Source of the DNA: Yamadazyma tenuis | Lineage: Eukaryota > Ascomycota > Pichiomycetes > Serinales > Debaryomycetaceae | Assembly (NCBI RefSeq): GCF_029203305.1 | Contig: NC_089464.1 | Coordinates: forward strand, 496,001 to 560,000 | Reading direction: 5' to 3' | Length of the DNA: 64,000 nt | Shown: positions 30,769 to 40,985 of the stretch, one piece after another | Position numbering within the stretch: position 1 is the first letter of the stretch | How the letters are laid out: every line of letters starts with the position of its first letter | The notes under the pieces: generated by a model | The model's database searches: none | Seen by the model: the letters and a program-made list of their open reading frames with translations, nothing else | What the model was told of the DNA's origin: nothing | Made by a program: the position numbers and the translations under genes

Positions 30769-32178
30769 TTAAAGTTGACAATACTTCAAGGCATTCAGGC
30801 GGAAATTCTCTAAGAAGGAGTCGAAATTGTCAACCTCACAGTCCTCAAAGGAATGGTTATAATAGCTAGTAACAATGTTCAAACCTCCTTCTGGTGTAGA
30901 AATAAAATTGAACATGAAGTCACTAGTCACTGCACTCACATCTTGGGAGAAAATCATATTGGATATAGTCCAACCATGTTTGTACTCGGGGATTTTTATG
31001 AATCCTAAATTCGATAACTTGGATGTTTCAGACTTATTTCCACCAATTCCTGTGAAAAATCCTTCATTATCAGTAAGGGGATTATATGAATCTCTAAATT
31101 TCACTGACATATTCAAGAGTTTTTCATTCTTGACAGCTGCCGCAAGATTGCCACTAGCTTTTTTGACATCATCCCAACTAAACTTTTTGAGAGGGGGATA
31201 ATTCTGAGCTAATCCGAGATTAGCCAGTACCCCCATATTTTTGTATTCCAAATCATCGAAATAGTGTTTGTAATGAGGAGGAGCTTTATCTTTGCTGAAG
31301 TATCTACGCAAGGCAATGGCAACCTTATTTACAGTGTAATACGTATCTCCAAATACGGGTTGAAAACTCATCACAAGGACATACTGAAGGTATGCAGTAA
31401 GGGTGACACCTTCTTGCTTAGACCTGGCTAGCATCATTCTCAATTCTGATGGAGGGAAATTAGTGAGCTTGAATGCTAATGTATGATTCGTCAGATTGGG
31501 AAACCGTCCAGGAAATTTCTTTAGACCAGGGGGAGTAACTTTGTCATAGTAATTAGGATCACCGTCACTATAGTCGAGGTCCCATGATGGAAGATAATCG
31601 TCAATTGGGGGTGGCAAAGAGTGAGTTAAGTGGGGAGTGTCCTCCTCCTTCAGGAACAAAACATCATTGTTATTACAACCGAGAGCTGCGTCAGCATCTA
31701 AATCGTCCAAGATTTTCAAAAAGACTTCATGGAAGGAACTTGCAGTCACTCCATCAAACAAGGTATGATCAAGGACGACTGAAAGTGTATATGGATCAAA
31801 CAATACTACTTTGAACAAGGGCTTTTGAACGTATAAATCAAACTGATAATGATTCAACCACGTCATCGCTGCCTCTGTAATAACACCTTTATGCAAAAAT
31901 GTTTCTGAGTCTTGACTTCTATCCACAAATACGTCATCAAACATGACCCTATCTATTGGTTTCATCACATACCCCCCCTCTTCAAGGAAAACGTTACATG
32001 CAAAAAGATGATAATCAAGGAGGAACCTGCGAAGCGCTGCCGCCAAGTTATCTCTGGTGAGCGGTTTTGAGTATGTGGAGGCTACCTGGAAAGTCTTATA
32101 GAACCGATTGGCAGTTCGGCATCTGAAGAAGTTTTCGTAAACAGATAACGGTCTCTGGATAACAATTGAGTTAATCAT
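30769..32178 (-). CDS. ATF2: Alcohol/sterol O-acetyltransferase-like protein (ATF family)
   Basis: 469 residues of the fungal AATase family. The catalytic HxxxD motif is H138-T-L-F-D142, followed by Gly143. The N-terminal RPLSVYENFFRCR segment is shared by Atf1, Atf2 and Sli1-type enzymes. Family members use acetyl-CoA to acetylate alcohols, sterols or amines; the substrate cannot be read from the sequence, so the symbol is provisional. If it acts on sterols it would oppose the SAY1-like hydrolase at 1.3-2.5 kb. The gene borders the decayed region at 32.5-36 kb. Confidence 0.65.
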   Translation of the reverse strand: MINSIVIQRPLSVYENFFRCRTANRFYKTFQVASTYSKPLTRDNLAAALRRFLLDYHLFACNVFLEEGGYVMKPIDRVMFDDVFVDRSQDSETFLHKGVITEAAMTWLNHYQFDLYVQKPLFKVVLFDPYTLSVVLDHTLFDGVTASSFHEVFLKILDDLDADAALGCNNNDVLFLKEEDTPHLTHSLPPPIDDYLPSWDLDYSDGDPNYYDKVTPPGLKKFPGRFPNLTNHTLAFKLTNFPPSELRMMLARSKQEGVTLTAYLQYVLVMSFQPVFGDTYYTVNKVAIALRRYFSKDKAPPHYKHYFDDLEYKNMGVLANLGLAQNYPPLKKFSWDDVKKASGNLAAAVKNEKLLNMSVKFRDSYNPLTDNEGFFTGIGGNKSETSKLSNLGFIKIPEYKHGWTISNMIFSQDVSAVTSDFMFNFISTPEGGLNIVTSYYNHSFEDCEVDNFDSFLENFRLNALKYCQL

Positions 32179-32564
32179 AATAGGAGATGATTCGCGATTT
32201 CAATTTTCTATGGTAAGGCTTTCGGAGTATTCTTAGCTGTTTACCGTTTCAAGCAAGTCCATTACTTAATCAGAAATTTGATGAATGGTAGAAGCAGATA
32301 AGTACTAAAGGTTGCTTCTTTAAGTAGATATTCATAACGGCTGTTAAAAAAACACCGTTTAATACAACTATCTTACCTCTCCTCTCTACAATGTTCAGGG
32401 TCTGAATCAGTGGTCGATCACTAACAGCTATTCACCAGCCAAATAACTAATCAAGTTAAGCTTTATCGGTGCCATCTATTCTCATCATGAAGAGCTTTAC
32501 AGAAACAAAATCTTCATAACCTTATAGGCTGCGAAAAACACCCCAAAAAGATGATGGACCATGC
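32179..32564. other. Intergenic region upstream of the acetyltransferase gene
   Basis: 386 bp, promoter of the minus-strand acetyltransferase gene. It may also include unrecognisable 5' remains of the adjacent urea amidolyase pseudogene. No intact ORF or RNA gene seen. Confidence 0.4.
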
Positions 32565-33340
32565 TGTATTCTGCTGGATTCTTGGTGCTAGGATTGGGAG
32601 AAGTGTTCTTGAGTGCTCCATATACATTCTTTTGGGTTAAAGACAGCGATTTTTGTGAACAAAACATAACCCATCTAGAACCTAAACTCCAAACAGTGCT
32701 ATTGGTATTAGTGGTAACAATATTTTTATGCACACAGTGAATTTTCCTCGTATATACCAGTTGGTAGGTAAAGTCGTTCCCATATGAGACATGTTGACAT
32801 TTGGGGTACTATGAACATACTTCACTGATAAATCATGGTTATTATCTGCATTTGATCAAGTTGACTTTTACCCTGTTAGCGAAGCTGAAATCGATAAGTT
32901 CAATGAAGAAATATGCGGTGGTAAACGCAAGCCAGACATTATTGAAAGTGTATTTATCCATGCCAAATACTTGGACTGGATTCAAGAACACACCAATTTG
33001 ACGAGCCTTTAAAGAACCAAGGGGGTGATAAGTTGGAAGACTTCAACAGGTTGATTCAGGTTTCTAATACGATTTGATAACCCGGCCAACCCATCGGAGC
33101 CATTAAAGAAGACTTTGGAGTGAACCTTAAGAAGGTTTACTAGGAATATAGTGGGGGATTCTGGAAGCAATTTGAGGATGCTACTCAAGTCAATACAGGT
33201 GATGGGTTGATTGTGTAGGAAGCCATGGAAATGTAAAAAGGTGGTGAGTGCCACTAAGGATGCTGAGTGTTAAGATATTCCACAAGAATGGAGACATGAT
33301 TATGGCTGCTGATTCTGTTGTAATTGAGTGGATAACATAA
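32565..33340 (+). pseudogene. DUR1,2: Urea amidolyase (urea carboxylase part) C-terminal remnant
   Basis: A decayed 3' end of a DUR1,2-type gene. Fragments in shifting frames run in the expected order: SAGFLVLGLGEVFLSAP; a remnant of the glycine-rich loop (GNNIFMHTVNFP); YQLVGKVVPI-stop-DMLTFG; DKSWLLSAFDQVDFYPVSEA; EDFNRLIQVSN; and the biotinyl domain with EYSGGFWKQF, GDGLIV-stop-EAMEM and IFHKNGDMIMAADSVVIE. At least four in-frame stops (including TAG 33216-33218 and TAA 33234-33236) and several frameshifts are present. The biotin-acceptor Lys of AMKM is replaced by Glu (GAA at 33228-33230). No upstream carboxylase or amidase domains remain nearby. Confidence 0.85.
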
Positions 33341-33892
33341 TGTAAGTACATATAGTAATTTGTTCTCAGATTCTAAAAATGTAGCGAGCTATTTGTGGCT
33401 GCAAAATCCAGAAGACTCCATTTTGGTATTACTCGTTACAAATGAAACACCATCCATGAAACGAACATATAAGCTTTCTGTATCTGATATGCAAGATACA
33501 TTAACTTTTGAGTCTTTGACAAGATTCTCTACTTGGAGAAGTTGGGAAAAAGCTGTAAAAGCTAGAAAATTCAGGGTATTAAATAAAAAAGTAGGATAAA
33601 TGAATGACCACTTGTAGTTAATCTGCAGACTATATTGATTATGGTACTGTAGGTTGCAAAATAGGAAAGAACAGAGCGCCGAGGGGACCTCTTTTCCTAT
33701 ATTTAGGAAAACTGTCCGGTATACATTCAGAAATACTTTGTCTTTGTAAACTTGCCCCTGCATAATTTACGAGAGTGCGTCTTTTGGCTGCAAATTGTAT
33801 GTGTGGGCTTTAAGAAAATTACGACTATAAAAGGGGCAGATTTCCCCCTGTCTCTGAGAATTTAGGATTTTTTGATTCTACTAGTAGCTACA
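33341..33892 (+). promoter_or_regulatory. Region between the urea amidolyase remnant and the repeat-protein gene, with TATA box
   Basis: 552 bp. TATAAAAG at 33826-33833 lies 60 bp before the ATG at 33893, a good core-promoter position. A 79-codon plus-strand ORF (33360-33599) has no recognised feature and is probably chance. Confidence 0.5.
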
Positions 33893-36006
33893 ATGGCCGG
33901 CTTCAGTAAATCGATTTACCCCTTTAACGGCAAAAATGCCCCCCAAAAGTTCATTACTTGCCCCCACCTTGCTTCTGAGTTCAAGCTATACAACATCTTC
34001 ACCATTCTTGACGATTTAGCCACTGTACCAGGAAAGACCATTAGGAGTGCCAACAAGCATTCTCTTGGATATATTGGTGCTACAGCAGACTTTCAACTGT
34101 ACCACTACTATGACACCTTTGACGGTACTTCTGCCTTGGCGAAGTATGATGGTACTTTTGCTAATGAAGTTGACTACTTCAATTTTGCAGCCATATTTGG
34201 AAAGAATGGAAGATGCTTTGGTGATCCTCAAAGCTTAGTTAAGTCTGGTGATATGATTAGCTTTACTTCGGACGTGGATCTCTTACCCTCTTTGGCAAAG
34301 ATAAAGAACAGTACTCCACTGACTATAACGTTCATGACTTCAACTCTATTTTTGAAAACCACAAAAGCAAAAAACAACCAAAAATCCAAAACACCTACAA
34401 AAATTGTAAATATGAAAAAAATTACTCTTTACTTACTGCTGAATCGAACGGATTTGATTTCCACACTTTATTCAAGCAAAAGTCCCCCGCTGCTGAGTTT
34501 GATGACATTGGATATGAATTGTACACCATCTTCGAAAAAGAACTGGAATGCTCCTTGCCAAAGTTTGAAGCAGTTTCAAAAAAGCCCGTGGAGGCTCGTT
34601 TGCCTCTGCTAGAAAATTTTGTGTTGGGAAAGCAAGAATTGGTCTCTTTTCCCAAGGGGAACACTTTACCAAAAGTAGATTTCATGTTGAGAAAGCCCGA
34701 AAAGGCTTACTTACCTTTGATAAATCTTTCTATGTCAAAGGGGGCATTGATATCTTTGCCAAACACGGTTTTCTTATCAGAATCTGAAATGGACTTGGAC
34801 AAGTTTGAGAAAGTCTTTTTGTCAGACCTTGAAAATCTTCCTCTGTCCAAACAGACACCATATCCTTTACCAAATTTGAGTTCCTTACCAAAGTTTGAGT
34901 TAGTGTTGAAAAAGGCCGAAAAGTCCTATCTGCCAAAACTTGACATGGTTTCATTTAAAACACTTATTTTGAACCAGTTAGGGAAATTGGGATCTTTGCC
35001 AAACATGTATTCCTTACCAAAGCTTGTTATGGATTTAGGAAAGCTTAGAAAGGCTTGTTTGTCAAGGATTGGGAATATTTTTCTGTCAAAGTGGGCATTG
35101 AGTTCTTTACCTGAATTGGTAGTGGTACCCAAGTTTGACACTTTGAGAAGGCCAGATTCGGTACATTATCTAGACAGGGGTGGTTCCAAGCGTGAATTGG
35201 ACTCCTTCCCAAAAATCGTATTAGATCGACTTGACAAGTCTGAGATGGTTCCGTTGTCCAGAAATTATGCTTCAATGGATACTAGTGGTGTTTAAATCAG
35301 AGGTATACTTGAGGGACACAAAGAACCATTGGAATGTTCGATTGAACTAGAAGTCTTGGAGTTTTCCCCAAGGTTTCACTAAGTTGGTACTCTGGCTACT
35401 GATGGTCTCATTGGAAGCTGTTACGTGTTTTTCATGGAAGCTGATTGGGACAATTCAGTTAGTTTTGAGACCTTTAGTTTGCCTGCATCTTCAGCAGCAA
35501 GGGAGCTGAATGACTTTCAAGACGACAACATAAGTGTCAAGAGCCTCAGTCCCTCAATATTAGGAGCTTTTGGCTATAAATTAGATAAAAAAGAGGCATT
35601 GAGTCCATGCTACTCAATGATGGAATTCAGACCGCTTTCCTCTCCAACTGGTTTGGAGTTCGAAGAACAAGACATTGATTTTAGACATATCCCGGGTATT
35701 GAGACCAAGATGAAGTGCTCACATGCGTTCGAAATTGTTGCAATGGACCGTCACCTTTCTGGTTGTATGGCTCTCGGTCCTTCTATCTTCAAGAAAACTG
35801 TTGTCTTGGATAATAATCTGCATACTGACCCATCTGATAATGACAGGTTGGAATCTAACCATGAAATAAACTCCAACGATCGGTATGGTAAGAAGTTGAA
35901 TCTTAGTTCTTCTATCATTGAAGACAGTGATGAAGAAGCTTTCGATGAAGAATATGATGAATTCACCAAATATTTATCGAGTCATACGCCTCATACCTTT
36001 GCCTAA
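33893..36006 (+). pseudogene. Broken gene for an unrecognised protein with about 37-residue tandem repeats
   Basis: Three open segments read as one decayed gene of about 700 codons. Segment 1 starts at ATG 33893 (MAGFSKSIYPFNG) and gives about 130 plausible residues. It must shift frame between 34261 and about 34330 to join the next segment, open from 34261. That segment includes FGKDKEQYSTDYNVHDFNS and then five to six degenerate repeats (34558 to about 35250). It stops at TAA 35293-35295. The same frame continues, hits TAA at 35380-35382, then runs open to the stop at 36004-36006, ending in an acidic tail (EDSDEEAFDEEYDEF). No homologue is recognised. Recent decay, programmed recoding or sequencing error are all possible. 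Confidence 0.6.
34558..35250 (+). repeat. Degenerate coding tandem repeat, unit about 111 nt
   Basis: Units start at 34558, 34669, 34777, 34888, 35017 and 35128, with lengths 111, 108, 111, 129 and 111 nt and a partial last copy. All are multiples of 3. Each begins P-K-[FLV]-[DE] or a variant, followed by L-x-K-x2-[EK]-K-A-x-L, then L-S-K and S-L-P. The protein pattern is better kept than the nucleotides, indicating that the repeats diverged while coding. Confidence 0.75.
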
Positions 36007-36110
36007 GAATAAAATCTCCAGCACTATTTGCAATTTTTACATTTTTGCAACAGAAAACTAAAAATAAGAAAAAAGAGAAAACAAAGACCCACAGAGCTAT
36101 CTGGGGACAC

Positions 36111-36145
<35 letters not shown>

Positions 36146-36997
36146 TCAAATAAACTTATTTGCTGAAAGCTTTGTAGCATGCTAGTGGCGGTAGTACTCT
36201 GAAAAAGTGTACTTGAAAGGTATTACTTCAATAGCCCTGGTATAAATACAAACATATGTTCAAATTAGGTACATAAGGACTCCCATCTGTATGGATATCA
36301 ACCAGTAATATGACGTTTGAGGTATTTATACCTATCGTATGCATATATTTGGGTTGCATTCTTCCAGCTCCCACTCTTTTACAACATTATGGTACTGGCA
36401 ACCTGCATATCTCTTCTTTATTATTCCATTGTAAACAGTATCTTTCCTAAATATCTTTCTTCAGCTACTCAGGTTCAAACCACAAACTTCGAAGAACATC
36501 TCTTGCATTCTTCCGCATTGAATGACCACAGATCTTTAAAATCTAAAATCTAAAATCTCACGGTTCTGCCTTTTGTATAAACTGAAAAGAAAAGATAGTA
36601 TTTCCAGTTAATCGTAAGTACCTTATATATTATTCTATGAGACATCAGCTGACAAGAGTTGTATTATTTACGAACCTGCCTTTTGAAAGAAAGCCAGGTC
36701 TTCACGGAGTCCCGGGTTTTCTTAGTCATTTATTACGTAATACAGCGGACCAATTGACTTTCCATTGCTTTCTCGCATTTTCTTGTAACTCAGGGAAAAA
36801 AGATCATAAACTTTTATATCCTTCCTTTCATAATCAAATTATTGGTGAATAATTATTTGTGCTAAACAAAATAAATCAAGAATTCATTTCAATATTGTCA
36901 CCCATTCGGGGATTCAACTTCGTTATCCTACTAGAATTCTACACTTTCTAATTCAAGAATTTTGTCATTGTCAGTAGGATCATTAAGGAAACAATAT
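36007..36997. other. Gene-poor region upstream of the C2H2 factor
   Basis: 991 bp. It contains an ACACAT microsatellite (36107-36146), a 7-bp triple repeat TAAAATC (36537-36557), and a few short ORFs, including a 46-codon ATG ORF at 36310-36450 with a hydrophobic start (MTFEVFIPIVCIYLG). None is recognised. The long 5' region probably holds the promoter and leader of the zinc-finger gene. Confidence 0.45.
36107..36146. repeat. ACACAT microsatellite
   Basis: About six copies of a 6-bp alternating unit, 100 bp after the end of the broken repeat-protein gene. Confidence 0.9.
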
Positions 36998-38704
36998 ATG
37001 TCAAGTCATAATCCCGACCGTTCGATTAATCCCAATGGATCAGAAACAAATGAGGGGACCACAGTGGTAGCTACAAGCACATTGGGGTCCCTAAATAGTT
37101 CTCGGCTGACCTCGAAAGAAAAGGAATTGGGTGCTTCCACAAGTGTTACAGCTGATCTATCTGTCAACAATTCAAAGACCACATTATCATCGAGATCCCA
37201 AGATTCAAGTAATGGAATACTGGTAAACGCAGATATGACCACTCCTAATTCCAGCATCTCCGCTAATCTTCGACCTTCAGCTACAAAGGAACACCCCACT
37301 GATAACCTCGAAACCAAAGACAATTACGACAGTCCCGGTGAAGGTGAAAATGACCAGAAGAGGTATTACTGCTCAACTTGCAATAAAGGATTTACGAGAA
37401 AACATAATATGGTTTCCCATGAATTAATCCATTCTCAAGTCAAACCTCATATTTGTTCTGTTTGCAGCCTAACATTTCGTCGGATCCATGATTTAAAACG
37501 TCATGAAAAGCTTCACACAGGGACAAAGCCTTTCAAATGTCAATATTGTCCTCGAAGTTTTGCCCGGCCTGATTCCTTAGTCAGACACCAAAATTCTCCC
37601 AGTGCTTGCCCCAAAGCAAAGCCCTCACCTGTTGGCATATCTGTTCCAAATACAGAATTGGGAAGGAATAGTGTGGTTGCTCAAAGCTTTGGAAATCCCC
37701 ATCGCCCAAGACCGGAACTACCTTCATTAAGGAGTTTGTCAAGTCAGTATCCGTATAAATTGAGACGTCCACAACCCCAAATGACTTACCTGCGGCCTGA
37801 TGTCTTCAGAAATTCATTATCATACCAGCGTGTTCCTGAACAGCATACAGAGACGGTTACACGCGAAGATGGGTTTGGTGGGTTCACCACTACAACAATT
37901 ACTACCACTCGTCACAGGGAGAATAATGCGCTCACAGAGAGTATGCCAAGTTCAGAAAGTGAACGGCTACCTAGGCAAACTGATGACTCACAACTTGGAA
38001 ATCAGGCACTTAATCAATCTAACATCGGCAATATACCTCTTTATTCTTCAGAGAAGGATCAGGATCAGGATCATGATCAAAAGAAAGTTAAAAGTCAGAA
38101 AGGAGTCAATAAAAACGAATCCTCACAAATCCTTCATGGGGCTTTGTTGAATTCACAAGACAAGGCTAATATTGATCATGCTATGAGTTTTTCGAGGGCA
38201 AACCCGGATTTACCTCAAATTAATGATCAATTATCAGCTGGATCATCAAATTCTGACGATCCTAATCCATATCCTAGACCTCGTCAAGAAGAGGAGCAAT
38301 CATTTGGTCCCAAAGCTGATCAAGACCAGGCCAAGAAGCTTACACCTGCTAATTTGAATATCGCTAGTCAATATCCCGGAAGACCTGAAGACACAGAACA
38401 GGCTTACCAAGGTAATCGCAGACTTTACTACAACCAGCTGCGTGATCCTTCCGTGTATCAGTATCCAAATGAAGAATATATCAGTCTTTCTCGATATCAA
38501 GATTTGGTTGCTTACACCCAATCATTGGAAGAGAATATGAATAAAATTAACAGTCGAATTCAAATTTTGGAAGATGAGAATGCTGACTCTAAGATTGAAC
38601 GGGAAAGGGCTAAACACGCTCATGATTCAACTTCCAGGCACAGGAAACGTCATAAAAAAGATATGTCTGCGAATATAGGAGCACAGCAGGAGAGGCCGAA
38701 GTGA
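36998..38704 (+). CDS. C2H2 zinc-finger transcription factor
   Basis: 568 residues from the ATG at 36998; the open frame starts earlier but without ATG. Three adjacent fingers: C125/C128/H141/H145, C153/C156/H169/H173 and C181/C184/H197 with a spaced C204 as possible fourth ligand. Linkers TGTKPF and SQVKPH are of the TGEKP type. The region before the fingers is Ser/Thr/Asn-rich. After them comes a long Gln/Asp-rich disordered stretch, then a short coiled coil near 505-540 (YTQSLEENMNKINSRIQIL) and a basic tail with KHAHDSTSRHRKRHKK. Finger sequences recall Candida Crz-like factors, but I cannot name the orthologue. Confidence 0.85.
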   Translation: MSSHNPDRSINPNGSETNEGTTVVATSTLGSLNSSRLTSKEKELGASTSVTADLSVNNSKTTLSSRSQDSSNGILVNADMTTPNSSISANLRPSATKEHPTDNLETKDNYDSPGEGENDQKRYYCSTCNKGFTRKHNMVSHELIHSQVKPHICSVCSLTFRRIHDLKRHEKLHTGTKPFKCQYCPRSFARPDSLVRHQNSPSACPKAKPSPVGISVPNTELGRNSVVAQSFGNPHRPRPELPSLRSLSSQYPYKLRRPQPQMTYLRPDVFRNSLSYQRVPEQHTETVTREDGFGGFTTTTITTTRHRENNALTESMPSSESERLPRQTDDSQLGNQALNQSNIGNIPLYSSEKDQDQDHDQKKVKSQKGVNKNESSQILHGALLNSQDKANIDHAMSFSRANPDLPQINDQLSAGSSNSDDPNPYPRPRQEEEQSFGPKADQDQAKKLTPANLNIASQYPGRPEDTEQAYQGNRRLYYNQLRDPSVYQYPNEEYISLSRYQDLVAYTQSLEENMNKINSRIQILEDENADSKIERERAKHAHDSTSRHRKRHKKDMSANIGAQQERPK

Positions 38705-39340
38705 GCTTCAACAAGAGAACAAATAATCAAATGTTAATGAATCGATGAACAAAATCACTGTAAATATATAAGCCATATAGTATGACCAGTACCAGTTTAG
38801 TTTTATAGAGTAACAATAGTGCAAATAAAGGTCTTTGAGAAACCTTTTAATTAGATGATGTCATACTGTTGCATCGTTTGTTGATTAAATATATTACATG
38901 TATTCAACCTCCCATTGTAACAATGATGTTGACAGATTATGTATTACAAAATGGTCTTGAACCCTCGGTAAGTTGATCTGTTGTAAGGAAACGTTAATCC
39001 GCAGTACATCAACTTATTGCCAGCAGTAAGAAACAGGTTACAGCCGCTCAGCGCAACACGCACCAAATTCAGGTTGCAAATGGGTAGGCGCACACTGGAT
39101 CACTTTTGTGATAAGGGAAATAATAACCCAAGGGGCAAAATTACCTTATAAGTGAGTGTAAAGTGATTTACAATTAACGAAACACCATATTAAGCCCTCC
39201 CGAGAGCCTATTTCAATCTGATTCCAAGTAATTAGATACTATCTTAAAGTGCCTTCTTTGTGTCACCCCCGAATCAGATTTCCCGACTCCAACAAGTGTT
39301 ATATTACGTATCATTTTGATTCAACAGAACAACCCCAGAA
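38705..39340. other. Intergenic region
   Basis: 636 bp between two plus-strand genes. It holds the 3' end of the zinc-finger gene and the promoter of the next gene, with a GC-richer patch near 39040-39060. No ORF, tRNA or repeat recognised. Confidence 0.4.
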
Positions 39341-40678
39341 ATGAGTAAAACTAGCGACGAAGACTGGTCCATCATTTCTTCTTCTTCAGACATGGAGGAT
39401 GAACGGTCTAACTCCGGAGATGAAATTGAAACTCCCCTGGCTTCCGTACCTGGTTCTACTATTCAAGCCATAACTACCACCTCAATTGATAGCCCTTTGA
39501 CTGAATACGCCCACAATCACTCGTACGTGGATGACTCTGACGACCTTTTGGCAGCGGAGTCCAGTATACAAACCCTCAGATTACCCAAGACTTTGTCAAC
39601 TCCAGCGTCACTAAACACTTCTCAAATGGTCTCAAGGGGTACATCAGCGAACTTGGGGTTACAGGTACCTCCTCAACGCTCAGAAGAAAAGCCTGTGAAA
39701 CGAGCTATTGAGTTCTATGAAAGCTTGACTGCTAATACGTTCAAGTTACATGAGTCTATCAAGCACCAAAGTGACAAACTCTACCACCAGTTGACTAAGC
39801 ACCAAACAATCGAAGATGAATTAGACCAGTTTGAAACTGAGGGAACACCATTACTGACTATAAAAACCCAAACCACAACAGATGGGATTCAATATCAGTA
39901 TCCCGCAAGTCAGGTGATGTCCAAATGGCTTGAATCCAACTCCGAGTACTTAATTTATTTTGCCGTTTTCACAGTGGCGTCAGTGGTATCATTGATTAAG
40001 GTGTACACCACCTTGACATATAAGGAACCAGTACCTAAATATCCAAATATTTGGGATACCATTGATACTTTTTTTTATGATCAACAGGTGTCAACGTCCT
40101 GGTTTTTCAAGTCCAGCAAGACTAAGCAATTGAAGCTTGCAAAATACTATGATGAGTTGAGAATTGGGGATATGATGTTTTTAGCTAAAAACTCTGCAAC
40201 CCAATGGAGTGAAGTCGTTGTTTCAACAGCTTCCTGCTGGTTAAAGAATGCAGACGAGTTGAGAAAGCAGTTTATTACCCAGGAGAAGGCGTCAGCAGTT
40301 TGGTGTGAAGCTCACAAACTTAGCAATTTGGTAACTGTTCAATCAATTGAACTCAGTAACAATTTACAAGCTAAAGTCAACAAAGTCAGTGTTGCAGTTG
40401 ATTTCTCATCAAAAATCAACACAGTAGCTGAAATGTCGGAAAAACTATACGAGCAATACATCAAGAATTTTGGAAGACAAGTTGGTTCTTCGTTGAATTA
40501 TTTGTGGAATGACAGTCAAAGGACAAGTGCTAAGATTATTAAGGAAACATTGAGTGCTTTAAAACCCTTGTCTACTAAGGTCACTGAGTCAAGCTTGGTG
40601 CACGAGCTGATAGAATGGTCCAGAGGCCAGATACAATTCATCACCAAAACTGCCTTGGAGATCTGGGGAAGTCGCTAG
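39341..40678 (+). CDS. Single-span membrane protein with N-terminal AIM-like motif (Atg39-like candidate)
   Basis: 445 residues. The N-terminus reads DEDWSIISSSSD: W9-S-I-I12 fits the Atg8-interacting motif W-x-x-[LIV], preceded by acidic residues and followed by phosphorylatable serines. The next 190 residues are acidic and Ser/Thr-rich, with one helical patch at about 125-165. One transmembrane helix lies at about 203-225 (YLIYFAVFTVASVVSLIKV). The C-terminal 220 residues are predicted amphipathic helices without further membrane spans. This order resembles Atg39, the nuclear-envelope autophagy receptor of baker's yeast. Homology cannot be shown here, and other membrane proteins could fit. 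Confidence 0.6.
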   Translation: MSKTSDEDWSIISSSSDMEDERSNSGDEIETPLASVPGSTIQAITTTSIDSPLTEYAHNHSYVDDSDDLLAAESSIQTLRLPKTLSTPASLNTSQMVSRGTSANLGLQVPPQRSEEKPVKRAIEFYESLTANTFKLHESIKHQSDKLYHQLTKHQTIEDELDQFETEGTPLLTIKTQTTTDGIQYQYPASQVMSKWLESNSEYLIYFAVFTVASVVSLIKVYTTLTYKEPVPKYPNIWDTIDTFFYDQQVSTSWFFKSSKTKQLKLAKYYDELRIGDMMFLAKNSATQWSEVVVSTASCWLKNADELRKQFITQEKASAVWCEAHKLSNLVTVQSIELSNNLQAKVNKVSVAVDFSSKINTVAEMSEKLYEQYIKNFGRQVGSSLNYLWNDSQRTSAKIIKETLSALKPLSTKVTESSLVHELIEWSRGQIQFITKTALEIWGSR

Positions 40679-40985
40679 ATACTACCTCTTTGCTTTGCTT
40701 CTAGGCTAAGATGGTATCGATCTGACACTTCAGTAAGCCGAGGATTATTGATTTTGTGGTTTAATTTTTTATTATAGTTGTTATTGTCATCGGTAGTTAG
40801 ACAAATAGTCGGTTGGTTTTAATTATGTTTTGTATGGAATAGTTTTGGTTAAATTTTTGTATGGTTTTGTTGTTGAATATACTAAAGTTGATAAAAATCG
40901 TAGATTCGTCGCACCATGCACGCAATAGAATGTAAACCAGCGCGAGAACTTTTTCGATATTCGACATACTTTAGTCTCAAACAAT
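40679..40985 (+). promoter_or_regulatory. XRN1 upstream region
   Basis: 307 bp, T-rich. It includes the 3' end of the previous gene and the XRN1 promoter. No other feature seen. Confidence 0.4.

Noticed and set aside
33360..33599. 79-codon ORF after the urea amidolyase remnant
   Set aside because: No ATG at its start, no recognised sequence, and it overlaps an equally long ORF on the other strand.
36310..36450. 46-codon ORF beginning MTFEVFIPIVCIYLG; considered as a small complex I (MWFE-like) subunit
   Set aside because: Similarity is limited to the first few residues and the rest does not fit; no intron that would rescue it was found.
37006..37323. 105-codon minus-strand ORF inside the C2H2 factor gene
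   Set aside because: Antisense to Ser/Thr-rich coding sequence of a gene with clear zinc fingers; no features of its own.
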